DNA of 64,000 nt from Lunularia cruciata. Taxonomy: Eukaryota; Streptophyta; Marchantiopsida; Lunulariales; Lunulariaceae. This document shows positions 10,147 through 23,449 of this stretch, one piece after another. Each line of letters begins with the position of its first letter. The stretch's first letter is position 1. The notes beneath the pieces are model-generated. The model saw nothing but the letters and a program-made list of their open reading frames with translations. It ran no database searches and had not been told where the DNA came from. Both the position numbers and the translations under genes were made by a program. The stretch lies in the NCBI GenBank assembly GCA_948567375.1, contig OX419761.1, positions 58,530,501 through 58,594,500 on the forward strand, written 5' to 3'.

Positions 10147-12275
10147 TGACAACCAAATTTACTAATGGTAAATATGGTAAGAATAGGTCATTCACTCAAG
10201 GATATAGATACAAAATGACTAGAGTTGTAGAAAAGTGTCACCATGTCACAATTTTTTTATTATTGCCTATTTAATCTCTTGGGTAGGAACTACTCCTAGA
10301 AGAGTATAATGTCATCCACTGTGGCATACTATAGAAAAAGGAAAGTTGAAACATAATCACAATAGATCTATTAAAATTTATTCTTGAAAGTGATGATTCA
10401 TTTTTCTACAAAGGTCAATTCTCCCCAAAGGCAATTTCACCCCATAAGTAGGTTACAAGCTAAAAGGTCACTTCATTATGAAGGTTCTTTCATTTACCAA
10501 CAACAAATTTGGAGACTACATACTACCCTTCCTAAAGGTGCAACCTAAGAGTCTCTCAATTAATTAATTGTCTCATCTTTCAACTTTATGGTTCTTTGAA
10601 TGCTCCATACTAACCTTAGTTCTTCATCCTATTGCCTTACCTCTTTGGAACCCTGGGGGATCTAACACCCAAGTCAAGAACAAATGTCTTCCTACACTCA
10701 AGTGCTTGCATCTCTACTATAGGTTTCCTCACCACTTACTCAATCAAACATTCAATCAATTACTCAACATGTAGATAATTGGCACCAAGGAGCATTAGAG
10801 TCCTTGCACTCAATCCTTAATTATCAAAAACTATGAACATGATTTACAATGGGCTTAAGACCTAGGTATCTTTTTCTCTCTTGCACCATAAGGGAATCTA
10901 GTGGTAGAAGTCTTTTGTAAATCTGGTGTTTGTATCTTCATTATACATTGCTACTCCTAATTGTCTACCTAATCCTATCCTTAATGTGGTGCACTTAAGG
11001 GTCTTCTGCATATTAGTGAAGGTGTTAGTGAAGGTGTCAATTCCTATTTACAACTTGAAGAGTTACCTATCATTTTTCCTACAACCCAAAAGGTCTTTGG
11101 CTACAAAATGAGTTTCCTACCAACACCAAGGTATCTCTTTTCCAAAGGTATCTTTATACCAAAGTTCTTCCATGCCAAAGGTTGTTCTAGTCCAAAGGTA
11201 CCCTATATGTACCATATTGTACACCATGCTCCTTTGCCTATGTTAATCATTCATCTTGAAACTAAACCAACATAAATAACTTCTGTTGCCTCAACAAAGT
11301 CTAATCGATCGTTCTACCTTACTCTTGTAGTCAACTAACTCTAGGAGTAGTGCGCTCATTGTTTTCTAGAATTTTTGATCAATGTGTTCCTTCAACATAT
11401 CCAATAGTTAGATAAGTCATTTGCCGGAGTAGACCTTCACCTCCAATGCACAAATATTTGCCTTTAACTTGCACAGTTTGGTCTTGTATAGTTGCACCTA
11501 GGTAGCCTTCTCTACAAGTTCTATTCATTTGTCCTTGATCTTTTCTATTGTCAAGAAGATCTTCTCTTTCTCTTGCTTGATACTCACATGAAGTCTTGAA
11601 GTTAAGCCATGACTTCCTTGTGGTTTTTTGCATACTCTACATCCTTGTATTCCTCTTGCCTCTTGACCATGGCAATCAACTCTTTGATTTTGGCTTATGT
11701 GGTTTTTTGAATTCTACATGAAATACCTCCATGGCCATCATTATGATCTTTGTATGCTCCAAATCTCCCTTCAATGTGTCCATCTCCTTATGTTGAGCCT
11801 AAAATTGCTCTTTGAAATTCCATTGTCTTTGGCTTTGTTTGAGGTGGATTGCATTCTCTTTGTCATGCATTGATAAAGATCTTCTTTGTGCTTTCTCCAC
11901 AAAACCTTTACTTTGCTCTTTAGTACAAGAGCCTCTTATTCCAAGTCATTGTCTTTTACCTTTGGCTGTGTATAAGGTAGTGGCTTGGACTAACTCCTCC
12001 TTTGCTTTTGCTATCTCTCAATGCCTCCATTGTGCAATTTAGTTAGCAACATTACAAAGATCAAAATCATTATCCCATGTAACTTCTAGTAAAAGGGAAG
12101 GAATTGCTCCATCCTTATGAATGCTAACTACACAATATGGACCACCAAATTAGAAATGGGCACGTGATCCACTTGCTACAACAAGAATTCCAATGCACCT
12201 TCACATTTTGGTTGTTCTAAAATTAACGGCTTCACATAATCTTCTTCTATCTCCATCGGTCCATTGGTGATGATT
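10147..12275. repeat. Repeat R, copy 1
   Basis: Diverged but colinear with 39955-41735 from a shared TGACAACC start; its last 300 bp also match 49790-50110. The left part is rich in CCAAAGGT words. The right part (from about 11380) reads as a broken hydrophilic, probably coiled-coil protein on the minus strand. It stops exactly where the B1 LTR begins (TGTAACACCC at 12276), so B1 appears to have inserted into it. The family is not recognised; it may be the end of an old LTR element. Confidence 0.55.
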
Positions 12276-12968
12276 TGTAACACCCATTTGTGCATTTGTG
12301 TGGTATTATGATATTTAGCTTGGTATTACAAATACTTGAGAGATATTATTTCTATAGAGATAAAGGATGGGTTCTACATTAGTCATGATTAGCTAAAGTA
12401 ATTCATAACTAAGATAAAGGAGAACTTACTTTAGGGGAAGTGGAAAAGATAAGTACCACTATTTTGGATTCTAATGTATTGACTTGGTCTTATTCATAGG
12501 TGCTTGGTTTTGAGGAAAGAGTTGAGAACTCTTGGGCCCACAAGCCTTTTTGTTTGGATTCTTCTATAGTCCAAGGATAGCCCATGTGAAGGAATCCTTG
12601 ACTTAGTGGCTGGGTCAAGATAAGATCAAATACTTAATGGAATATGCCCATGTGAATAGATATTCCTTTATACTTTTTGACTCTACTTGACTTTTAGCCT
12701 AGTAACTTAAGTTAATCCAATAATTAGTAACTTTGGTGCATAACTATTTCACAAGTATATAAACTAGGGTTGAGGAGGTACTCATCATAGTTTCATTCGC
12801 AACTATCTCTCTCTCATTGAGTTCTCTAGTGAGCAATGTCTTGAGCCTTGGAGTGTTAGCCTTGGAGGAGTATGATGGAGTTGGGGGTTATTTTCCTTCT
12901 TATTCCATGGTGCGCTACTATAATAGTCATCAGAGGTTCATCCTTAGTGAGAGACATGCCATCTCACA
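12276..12968 (+). repeat. 5' LTR of B1
   Basis: 693 bp, TGTAACACCC ... CTCACA. Homologous LTRs of the family are at 19221, 21842 and 38135. A TATA box TATATAAA lies at 12756-12763, followed by a CT-rich stretch, as expected near the start of transcription. Confidence 0.85.
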
Positions 12969-12972
12969 TTTT

Positions 12973-12990
12973 TGGTTTTGTTGCCGGGAC
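12973..12990 (+). other. Primer-binding site of B1
   Basis: TGGTTTTGTTGCCGGGAC, four bases inside the 5' LTR. It resembles the TGGCGCCGTTGCCGGGGA-type site of plant Athila/Tat elements, with several changes in its first half. Confidence 0.6.
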
Positions 12991-14514
12991 CTCTCTAGAA
13001 GGCAAGATAATGTTCCGCGTACAATTCTATATTAGACAGAAGGAGGCTATGAGAGCCCACTAGGGGAGGAGATTGCTGAACTTATGTTAGAGAACTTGGA
13101 CCCATTTGTATACCTTATAGTTCATTATGATGTCTTTGAGGTGATTTTGTATATCTTGTACACATGATCGGATCTGGAGAGATTGTGTGAGGTAGATTGC
13201 AGATTTTGGGGATTAAGGTGATTTTGGGCAAAACATAAAGTTTAAGATCTAGAATTAAAATTTCTATGCATGATAGCTTGGATTATCCTTCAGTTAGCAC
13301 ACTTGAAATTATTTTGAGAGCTACTATGCACACTAAGCTAGAATTTTTGAAAGTGGATAGGGTAAACTGTTCCGCAATTGCATGCTCTATGGAAAATTAT
13401 ACAAAGTCTGCCATTTCTTCAATTTTCAGTCAATTTTTCTAAAAATTTTCAAGAAAATTCAATCTATTGTATCCTAACTATTGACACACAAATTAGAGAG
13501 AGAGATCATTCTTTCAAAAAGAGTTATGAACCTTTAAAGTGAGTGGGGTGGTTTTTCAGACCAAATCTGAAATATGTGTACTAAATAGAAATGTGTCTAG
13601 GCCAAATGGCTAGATGAAAAGATCTAAAATTTTGCAAGGAAGGACACCCTAGAGTTATGATCAAGTGGAAAATATTTTAGAGGACTGTGACATAACATTT
13701 GAGAGATTTGAATGACATTGTGAGGAAGGTCCATTCTACAAAGTTGAGATCTAATGCATGAGGAGTTTGAGAGCAACAAAAAGTATATTTGAGTGTTTAG
13801 ACTCATCTTGGGAACATGGAGGGTCACCAAGAGTGGAAATTGAGGCTATGCAAGGTTACCTAGGGTTTTGAGGTGATTTTAAGGGTGGATTTTAGGAAAA
13901 GAGAGTTTAAAATAGAATATGAAGAGAGTGTTAAGAGGATCCAAAAACCTACAACACTTGGAGGAAAGGGTGAGTCTAAGTTCTTTCTATGTGGAAAGAA
14001 GGGAAATAAGGCAAGTTCATGTACATTGACCTTTAAGAGCAAGAGATTGAGGGAAAGGAGAAGATTACTTGACTTGGGTTTGCATGTTGGACCTTCTTCA
14101 CCAAGATTGGGAGGGAGAAGATCTAAGACCAATAGTTGTGTGAGGTTTGTGGAGTTGAAGGACTTCTAAAAGGACATAAGTGTAGTGGAGTAAAAGCACT
14201 TTTGGAAACTTTGTGAAGGATCTTGGAGAGAGTCTTAGTAAAATTACAAAAATACTACCACCTTCATCAGCTAGTTCTCAAGATTAGTGATGGAAATAAC
14301 CTTTCAACTAATGGATAAACTATCCATGAGGGTTTGATTAATATGCACTCTAGGATTTGATGTTGCTATATAAATCTTGGAGCAACCTGTACATTTTGTG
14401 TTTGCTAGGGTGGATTACTCTCAAATGGTGTTAGTCATGCATATACTCTATTAGTTATAGAGTGAGATAAAAGGAAAAAAAATTAAGAGAAAAGAAAGAT
14501 AATGAGAGGTTAAG

Positions 14515-15792
14515 ATGGGGAAACTTCTAATTTTCTTTGGCAAGGATGAAGAAGATATGGAGGTATTTTTGAGAGACTTCAAGAGAGATTGCATAAGAAA
14601 CAATGAGAGGAGGAAGAATGAGTGGGCCTCATTATTACCAGATTTCTTTGAGGATGTAGCACTTACATGGTATGAGACATAATACTAAAAGAGAGAGAGG
14701 AGAGATGGGGAAGAAGAGTCTTGGGAGAGTTTGACTTCAACACTCATTGAGAACTTTCTTCCAGATGAGAGTTATGAGAGATTGATGAGTGAGGTTACCT
14801 TCCTCAAGCAAGGAGATGGAAAGAAAGTGAGAGTCTATGTGGAAAGAGTGGAGAAGTTAGAGTCTAGATTTTGTAGAGTGTTGAGGAAAGGTGGGGATGA
14901 GAGTGATTTGATGGTGAAGGAGGTTGTGCATCCTCCTCAAGGTTACAAGTATGGTGGAACTTCTAATACTTTGGTGACAAGAGTTGCACCACAAATAGTA
15001 GTTGCTCCAATTCTTGTATCTCCACCAAAAGATCCACTTCGAACCATCACAAAATAACTTGCAGATCTCAAGATCAATATGGTGCAACTATGGGAAAAGA
15101 GAAATGTGGATCTGAATGTAGGGAGAGGGCCTAGGAGTTATGGAAGCTATCCATATAGAGGAGGCCAACCAACCAACAATTTCAATGATAGAGATTGTTT
15201 TGGTTGTGGAGGAAGAGGCCATATCCAAAGGAATTGCCCAAATTCCACTTACCATGGAGGAAGGAGTTATGAGGGAGCCAATAGAGGGAAAGAGGAAGGA
15301 AATTAAAACCAAGTGGCTCCTTATCCAAAAAAAGGCAAGGAGATAGCATCCATAGATGTGGTTGAGAGCAAGTATGAGAAGGGGGAGTACTCAAACTCCA
15401 AAGGTCTTCATTTAGATCTTTTGGCACAAGAGAAGAAGAGAGCTTGTTTTGCAAAGGATGTGCATTCTTCTCAAGGAGTTACTCCTAGCCAAGATACTCA
15501 TATGTCTACTATGAGCACTTGCACAAGCACTTCAACACCATCAACAACAAAGACTCCAAGGAAGAAGTTGGGGATGGAAGACTTCTTGATCTCAAAGCAA
15601 CAATGGAACTACAATGTCTTGGAAGATATTGGTGGTCACAACGCTAACATCATAATAGGCCAACTGATTGTTTTGAACCCTACTTTGAGAAAGGAGCTTA
15701 GAGGTGGTTTGAGTTCTACAAGGAGCAAGAGGAAGAAGAAAGCAAAAGCTCTAGTATCAATGGAGGTGGTGGATGCCAAGCCAACACCATAG
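14515..15792 (+). pseudogene. B1 Gag
   Basis: Starts at the ATG at 14515 (MGKLLIFFGKDEEDMEVF) after a leader without genes. The capsid-like part contains WASLLPDFFEDVALTWYE and, after two stops near 14680, a second block with LIENFLPDESYERLMSEV. A CCHC zinc knuckle, CFGCGGRGHIQRNC, lies near 15197-15238. A K/E/S-rich tail follows to about 15792. Relative to B3 this copy lacks about 160 bp of Gag, with a short GGAGATGA-type direct repeat at the deletion ends. It is broken by stops and one frame change and is not expected to make protein. Confidence 0.75.
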
Positions 15793-18700
15793 GAGGCTTG
15801 TGAATATGCCTCCAAGATTGATGTGAGAGTGGTTGGTCACAACATCAAGGATGCATTGGTTGATGGAGGATCATCAGTGAATGCCATGTCAGAAAGGTTG
15901 ATGAAGAAGTTGGGTATGATACTCTCAAGACCTTCAACCTTTGTGGTGAGCATGGAAAACAAGCAAAAGTTTTGATCAGTAGGGATGATGGATCAGGTGG
16001 TAGTTTCAATTATGTGAGTTCAAAATCTCATGACTTTCCAAGTCTTGAAAGATTCAAGCTATGACTTACTTCTTGGGAGGCCATGGTTGAGAGTAGCATG
16101 CACAACTGATTGATGACACAAAGGGTACTTGAGGATTGGGCCATCAAACCATAGAGTCATAGTTCTTGTGACTAACACAATCAACACTTCACATCTAGAT
16201 ACACAATCTTTTGATTATTGAGAATCAAATTCTGAAGAAGGAGCTCCAAGTGTGGACACAAGCATGGAAGTGGAGACTTCCACGGAAGAGGATGAATTTG
16301 AATTTGACTCAGATGTGTATCCCTTGTGTGCTATGGATTTTTCACCTAAGCCAAAGGTTTTGAAGGACCCAGATGAATCACCATTGACACTTGAGTAGAT
16401 AGAAAGGATGTTATCTACTCTCAAGTATGGTCCAAATGTTACCAAGGAGGAGAAGGTGAGATTTGAGGATATTTTCCACAAGTTCATCCATGTGTTTGCT
16501 TTCAATTACAAGGATATAAAGGAAGTCACCTTGGAGGAGCACAAGATTGAGGTGGAGTCACATGCAAGACCAGTCTGCCAAAAGCAGTCTTGCATTAGCC
16601 CACCAATATCTTTGGTGGTGAAAGAGCAGATTGATAAACTCAAGGAGACCAGATTTATCTTTGAGGTGGAGAATTTGGAACGGGTGTCTCCCATTGTGAT
16701 TATGAAGAAAAATAATGGCAAGCTTTGAGTATGTATGGATTACAAGAAGCTCAATGCAATTACCAAGAAGGACTATTGCACTTTGCCATTCATTGATAAG
16801 ATCTTGGAGGAATTTGTAGGTCATGAGAGGTACAATTTTGGAGATGGTTATAGTGGGTATAACCAAATCAAGATTGCACCAGAGCATCAACAACTCACCA
16901 CATTCACCACACCTTGGGAGACTTTTGCTTTCAAGGTTATGCCTTTTGGGCTTTGCAATGCTCCAACCACATTCCAATGATTCATAAACAAGGTATTTGA
17001 ACCTTTCATAAGGAAGTTTGTGAGAGACTGCATTGACGACTTTTGTGTCTATGGGAGCAAGGAGGAGCACTTTGAGCAACTAATCAAGGTCTTGAAATTC
17101 TTGGATGAGGCAAATGCATCACTCAACCCAAAGAAGTGCATTTTTGGATGTGAAGAAGGTCTACTTTTGGAGCACATCATCTTCAAAGGTTGGAATAGCA
17201 ATTGATCCTAAGAATGTAAGGAAAATCTCAAACCTTCCATTTTGTTCAAGCTGATAAAGTTACGCCAATTCTTGGGGATGGTTAGGTACTATAGGAAGTT
17301 CATCTTCTTATTTTCCAACAAGGCTTATGCATTGACTATCTACATGAAGAAGGGTGTAGATTACATGGTGATTTTGGAGGACAAGGAGACTCTCAAAGTG
17401 TTTGAGGAGCTCAAGCAATCCCTTGTTGTAGCTCTAATTCTTCCTAAACCTAATTGGAGTAAGCCTTTCATCCTCTACACTGATGCTTCTTATGTAGCTA
17501 TAAGATGCACTCTTAGTCAATTAGACCAAGATGGGCATGATCATCCATAGCTTATGCTAATAGGCAGATTGTTTTGGCAGAAAAGAACTACTTTGTCATG
17601 AAGAGAGAATGGTTGGCAATGATCTTTGGTCTCAAAAAGTTTAGACACTACTTGATTGGAGGGAAAACCACCATTGTCACAAGTCACAAGGCTTTGAAGT
17701 ACATCTTCAACAAGCCTAATATGGAGGGAAGGCTAGCAAGGTGGATGATACTCTTGTTCGAGTATGATTACACCATTGAGGATAGGTCAAGAAAGAAACA
17801 TGCAAATGCTGATTTGCTTATCTAGGGCCTATGATCATGATGGAGATGATCCAATGGATGATTTCTTCTTGGATGAGGAGCTCATGCCAATCTCAATCAC
17901 TCAAGAGGTTCCAATCGAGTACAAAGAGATTGTGGATTTTGTGACAAGAGGTAATTATCCAAAAGGGATGCATGATAGAGAGAGGAAGGCACTTGAAACA
18001 AGATCTAGACTTACAAAATGGTGGAGGATATTCTTTTTCACCAAGGAGCAGATGGTCTAATTCAAAGAGTAGTGGGTAAAGAAGAGTCCATCCTTCTCAT
18101 AAAGGAGTTTCATGAAGGTTAGTGTGTGGAGGACACTTTGCAGGAAAGGTGATTGCTTTCAAGATTCTAGATGCAGGTTACCATTGGAGAGGGATTTTCA
18201 AGAATTGTCTTGATTATTGCAAAACTTGTCATGTTTTTCAAGCTTTTGCTAGAAAATTTACATCCACTCCACCACTTAGATCAATTCTATTGCTAGGACC
18301 TTTTGAGAAGTGGTGAATTGATTTTGTAAGTCCTCTCAATAGAACCCCAAGGAACAATCGGTGCATTGCGGTAGTTATTGATTACCTTACCAAGTAGATT
18401 GAGGCTAGACCATTGAGGAACAAGAATGAAGATCAAATGGGTAGATTTCTTTAAGAACACATTATAAATAGGTTTGGATGCCCATTGGAGTTGGTTTTTG
18501 ATAGAGGAGGAGAGTTTATAGGAAGCATCAATACAACCATGCTTTGACATTTCTCTATCACACATAAATAAACTACATCCTATAAGCTAAATTCTAATGG
18601 CATGACAGAGAGAACCAATCAGACCTTGTGCATGATGTTGGCCGATTATGCAAAAATGAAGAGTGCTAAACATCATTAGGACAAGAGGATTCATGCAGTT

Positions 18701-19145
18701 TTGTGGGAGTATAGGAAGACTTTTGCTAGATATTTCCCATTTCAATTGGTATATGGTATTGATTCTACCTTACCTATTGACTTTGATCTTCCTACCTTCC
18801 AAAGCATTCATAGGAGATTAAGAAAGTACAAGGAGGTGATGCAGAGAAGTCAAGGAAGGATCAACTCATGGAGTTGGAAGAGGTAAAAGCAATTGCTATG
18901 GTTTGAGTGGAGCAAACCCAACGGAAAAAAAAAGAGCTAGGACAAGAGGCAAGGCAAGAAGAAGGTGGAGCCTTTCAAAGAAGGTGATTGTGTAATGTTT
19001 TTTGATTACATTTGAGTCAAGAGAGTGCCAAAGAAGTTTTTTCCTAAGTACTTTGGACCTTTCATAGTGGAGAAGGTGTGGGGCAATTACACCTATGATC
19101 TCAAGGAGTTGGGAGGAAGACACTTTGATAGGATTAACCAATGAT
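15793..19145 (+). pseudogene. B1 Pol: protease, RT, RNase H, integrase
   Basis: Protease LVDGGSSVNAMSERL near 15855 and LLGRPWLR near 16070. RT 16400-17230 has SPIVIMKKNNGKL, VCMDYKKLNA, MPFGLCNAPTTFQ and the active site CIDDFCVYG. RNase H 17460-17825 has ILYTDASY, then HKALKYIFNK and the tail RLARWMILLFEYDY. The integrase starts near 18125 with GGHFAGKVIAFKILDAGYHW ... CKTC and a DDE core around 18310-18610. Stop codons occur in every domain (for example TGA at 16978) and frames change several times, so this is a decayed copy. The same order and motifs in B3 confirm the assignment. Confidence 0.85.
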
Positions 19146-19220
19146 AAGTTGAAGATGTATCGTAGAAGATAGAGAGACCTTCACTTTGAGGACAAGGTGA
19201 AAACTTAGTCTGGGGGTAAA

Positions 19221-19934
19221 TATAACACCCATTTATGCATGTGTGGAGTATTATGATATTTAGCTTAGTATTACAAATACTTGAGAGATATTATTTATAT
19301 AGAGACAAAAGATGGTTCTACATTAGTCATGATTAGCTAAAGTTAGTCATAGTTGAGATAGAGGGGACTTTACTTTAGAGGAAGTGGGAAAGATGAGCAC
19401 TACTATTTTGGATTCTAATGTATTGACTTGGTATTATTCATAGGTGTTGGGTTTTGAAGAAAGAGTTGAGAACTCTTGGGCCTGCAAGCCTTTTTGTTTT
19501 AGATTCTTCTATAATCCAAGGATAGCCCATGTGAAGGAATCCTTTACTTTGTGGTTGGGTCAAGATAAGATCAAATACTTAATGGAATATGCCCATGTAG
19601 ATAGATATTCCTTCATACTTTTTGACTTTACTTGACTTTTAGCCTAGTAACTTGAGTTACTCCAATATTTAGTAACTTTGGAGCGTAACTATTTCACAAG
19701 TATATAAACTAGGGGTGAGGAGGTACTCATCATCCTTTCATTTGCAACTATCTCTCTCTCATTGAGTTCTCTAATGAGCAATGTCATGAGTCTTGGAGTG
19801 TTAGCCTTGGAGGAGTATGATGGAGTTGGGGGACTAAGAAGGCAAAAGACCCCATCTTTGCATTCTTAGTCCATGATGCGTTAGCATAATAACCATGAGA
19901 GGTTCATCCTGATTGAGAGATAGGCCGGCTCATA
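19221..19934 (+). repeat. 3' LTR of B1, shared with B2
   Basis: 714 bp, homologous to 12276-12968, starting TATAACACCC (TG changed to TA) after the polypurine-like TCTGGGGGTAAA (19209-19220). The sequence right after it is internal protease sequence of another copy, so this LTR also serves as the 5' LTR of B2. Confidence 0.85.
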
Positions 19935-21055
19935 GGTCACAACATCAAGGATGCATTGGTTGATGGAGGATCAACAATGAATGCCATGTCAGAAAGGTTG
20001 ATGAAGAAGTTGGGTATGATACCCTCAAGACCTTCAACATTTGTGGTGAGCATGGAAAACAATCAACAAGTTTGACACGTAGGGGTGATGGATAAGGTGG
20101 TAGTTTTAGTTATGTGAGTTCAAAATCTCATGACTTTTAAAGTCTTGAAGGATTCAAGCTATGACTTACTTCTTGGGAGGCCATGGCTGAGAGCAACATG
20201 CACAATTGATCAATGTCACAAAGAGTACTTGAGGATTGGGCCATCAAACCATAGAGTTACAGTTCTTGTGGCTAACACCACCAACACTTCACATTCAGAT
20301 ACATCATCTTTTGATTATTGGGAATCAAATTTTGAAGAAGTAGCTTCAGGTGTGGACACAAGTATGGAAGAGGAGATTTCCATGGAGGAGGATGAATCTG
20401 AATCTGAATCTGAATCTGATTCAAATGTATACCCCTTATATGCTATGGATTTTTCACCTAAGCCAAAGGTTTTGAAGGAACTAGATAAATTACTATTGAC
20501 ACTTGAGGAGATAGAGAGGAGGCTATCTACCCTCAAGTATGGTCAAAATGTAATCCAAGTAGGAGAAGGTGAGATTTGAGGAGATTTTTCCCAAGTTCAT
20601 CCACATGTTTACTTTCAGTTACAAGGATCTGAAGGAAGTCACCTTGGAGGAACACAAGATTGAGGTGGAGTCACATGCAAGACCAATCCACCAAAAGCAA
20701 CGTTGCATTAGCCCACCAATATCTTTGGTTGGGAAGGAGGAGATTGATAAGCTCAAGGAGGCCGGATTTATTTTTGAGGTGGAGAATTTAGAATGGGTGT
20801 CTCCCATTGTGATTGTGAAGAAAAAGAATGGCAAGCTTTGAGTATGTATGGATTACAAGAAGCTCAATGCTGCTACCAAGAAGGACTACTACACATTACC
20901 ATTCATTGATGAGATCTTGGAGGAGGTTGCAAGTCATGAGAGGTATAGTTTTGGAGGTGGTTATAGTGGATATAAACAAATCAAGATTGCACTAGAGCAT
21001 CAACAACTCACCACATTCACCACACCTTGGAGAACTTACACTTTCAAGGTAATGC
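19935..21055 (+). pseudogene. Partial B element B2 (protease to mid-RT)
   Basis: Starts directly at the end of the LTR with GHNIKDALVDGG, the protease, so leader and Gag are missing. It continues through LLGRPWLRA, an acidic D/E/S-rich linker, SPPISLVGKEEIDKL, SPIVIVKKKNGKL and YSGYKQIKIALEHQ, and stops matching at about 21055 in the middle of RT just before MPFGLCNAP. It looks like the remnant of a tandem LTR-internal-LTR-internal array after deletion. Confidence 0.75.
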
Positions 21056-21841
21056 TTCTATGGTCATCCTTACTTCCACTTTGGCTTTGGAAAGGAGAAC
21101 TCCAAAGATAATATGATGGTTGGATCCTTCTTACATAAGTGGGTGTCTACCCAATTCACTTCCAAATCTGGCCAACCAATATCTTCAAATATAGACGCAT
21201 CACCTATTCTTAGCTCTTCCAAGGTCATATAATGAACATCCACAACTACTTTGGTGGATTGTAGGGTAGATACAAACCTAATTGGTGGTTTTGGGACAAG
21301 AGATCAAGGACAACTTGCCTCACATCCCTTGGGGTTTTACCATTAGTGCACAATAAGGTGTATGGAATTTGTTTCATTGTCTCCAAATACTATGATAACC
21401 AATGCTTAGGTGCTCTAAAATTATAGCACACACTAAGTATAGGATTTTTCCATGGGAGTAGAATCCTTCTTGGTGGCTCATTAGGCATATATTAGGGACA
21501 TAGGCACATATGAGAGAATAATGACAACAAGGAGCTGAGTTGTGTTGGAAGGTACTTCTTGTACCACAAAGATTTGATCTTCCTCTTCTGTATAATACTC
21601 TTATTCATCCTATTTGAGTGCCATTGAAATTGATTCACTAAAGAAGAGGGATATGTAGAAAAATACTCTATACTAGCATGTCTCAACTTATCTCAAGTTA
21701 TGCACTAGATATTCAGCTATATGTATGTTGGGGTTTCCACCTCTCCTTTGCACCAACCAAATGTACTTTGAAATTAGGAAACTCCTTAATTAGCTCCTCC
21801 AACGTCATTCCCAAGTGCGTAGGGGTCTTTTGATTGTGTCC
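21056..21841 (-). other. Unassigned repeat sequence left of B3
   Basis: No intact gene. On the minus strand 21056-21230 reads as a hydrophilic peptide containing MTLEELRIGDASIFED and DIGWPDLEVNWVDTHL, probably part of an old retroelement into which B3 inserted. The family is not recognised. TGTCC lies just before B3. Confidence 0.3.
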
Positions 21842-22218
21842 TATAGCACCTATTTGTGCATGTGTGTCTTATTGTGATATTTAGCTTGGTATTACAAGTA
21901 CTTGAGAGATATTATTTATATAAAGATAAAGGATAGTTCTACATTAGTCATGATTAGCTAGAGTTAGTCATAGTTAAGATAGAAGGGACCTTACTTTAAA
22001 AGAAGTGGAAAAGATGTGCACCATTATTTTGGATTCTAGTGTGTTGACTTTGTATTATTCCTAGGTGTTTAGCTTTGAGGAAAAAGTTGAGAACTCTCGG
22101 ACCTAAAAGCATTTTTGTTTTAGATTCTTTTATAGTCTAAGGATAGCCCATGTGAAGGAATCCTTGAATAAGTGGTTGGGTCTAGATAAGACCATATACT
22201 TAGAAGAATATTTCCATG
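21842..22218 (+). repeat. 5' LTR of B3, 3' half deleted
   Basis: Starts TATAGCACC, aligned to TGTAACACC of B1. Homology to the family LTR stops near 22218, where it runs straight into Gag sequence. The LTR 3' half, primer-binding site, leader and Gag start are gone, about 2 kb compared with B1. Confidence 0.75.
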
Positions 22219-23180
22219 AGATGGACAAGAAGAGTCTTGGGAGAGTTTGACTTTAGCACTCATTAAGAACTTTCTTCCAAATGATAGTTATGAGAGATTG
22301 ATGAATGAGGTTACCTTCCTCAAACAAGGAGATAGAGAGAAAGTGAGAGTTTATGTAGAAAGAGTGGAGAAGTTGGAGTCCAGATTTTGCATAGTGTTGA
22401 GGAAGGATGGAGATGATGTGGAGACTACTATGATTGGCATAGGCGCTATGCTCACCAAGAATTTTGTGTGAGGGTTGAGACCATAGATTAGAAATAAGGT
22501 GAGATATGAGAAACCTTCTTCCAAGGTTCAAGCTATCAAGATTGCAATTCATATGGAGGAGAGTTTGGAAGGAGATGAGAGTGATTTGGTGGGGAAGGAG
22601 GTTGTGCATCCTCCTCAAGGCTACAAGTATGGTGGAACTTCTGATACTTTGGTGGCAAGGGTTGCACCACAAGTAGTAGTTGCTCCAATTCTTGCACCTC
22701 CACCAAAAGATCCACTTCAAACCATCATAGAACAACTTGCAGATCTCAAGATCAATGTGGTGCAACTATGGAAGAAGAGAGAATTGGATCAAAATGTAAG
22801 ATGAAGCCCTAGGAGCTATGGAAAATATTTATATAGAGGAGACTAACTAGCCAACAATTTCAATGATAGAAATTATTGTGGTTATAGAGGAAGATACCAC
22901 ATCCAAAGGAATTGCCAAAATTCTACTTACCATGGAGGAAGGGATTATGAGGAAGCCAATAGAGGAAAAGAGGAAGGTAATGAAACCCAAGTGGCTCCTA
23001 ATCCAAACAAAGATAAGGGGATAACATCCATAGATGTGGTTGAGAGTAAGTATGAGAAGGGAGAGTGCTCAAACTCCAAAGGTCTTAATTTGGAGCTTTT
23101 GGTACAAAAGAAGAAGAGAGCTTGTTTTGTAGAGGATGTACACTTTTCTCTAGGATTTATTTTGCAAGGATAGTCCTATG
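22219..23180 (+). pseudogene. B3 Gag (5'-truncated)
   Basis: Begins inside Gag at EESWESLTLALIKNFL and continues with YERLMNEVTFLKQGD and VRVYVERVEKLESRFC. It retains a segment near 22410-22570 that B1 has lost. The zinc knuckle near 22870-22920 is damaged (the first cysteines are followed by YRGRYHIQRNC). There are several stops. Supported by colinearity with B1. Confidence 0.7.
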
Positions 23181-23449
23181 TCTACTAGTAGCACTCGCAC
23201 CTCAACACCATCAACAACAAAGACTTCAAGAAAGAAGTTGAGGATGGAGACTTCTTGATCTAAAAGCAACAATGACACTATAATGTGTTGGAAGATGTTG
23301 GGATTCACAAGGCTAACATCACAATGGGTCAACTGATTGCTTTGAATTCTACCTTGAGAAAGGAGCTTAGAGGTGGTTTGAGTTCTACAAGGAGTAAGAC
23401 AAAGAAGAAAACAAAAGCTCAAGTATCAATGAGGGTGGTGGATGTCAAA

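Larger units (their letters stand above)
12276..19934 (+). mobile_element. Ty3/Gypsy retrotransposon B1, Athila/Tat-like
   Basis: Two LTRs (12276-12968 and 19221-19934), a primer-binding site next to the first, a 1.5-kb leader, then Gag with a CCHC knuckle, protease, RT, RNase H and integrase on the plus strand. RT blocks such as YSGYNQIKIAPEHQ and MPFGLCNAPTTFQ, and a PBS containing TTGCCGGGAC, match the Athila/Tat type. Many stops and small indels make it a dead copy. No target-site duplication is visible because a partial copy follows directly. Confidence 0.85.

Noticed and set aside
12817-13063. Short plus-strand frames across the B1 LTR end
   Set aside because: They lie over LTR, primer-binding site and leader and have no recognisable protein.
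15088-15454. Minus-strand open frames over B1 Gag
   Set aside because: They are shadows of the plus-strand Gag and its zinc knuckle, with no domain of their own.
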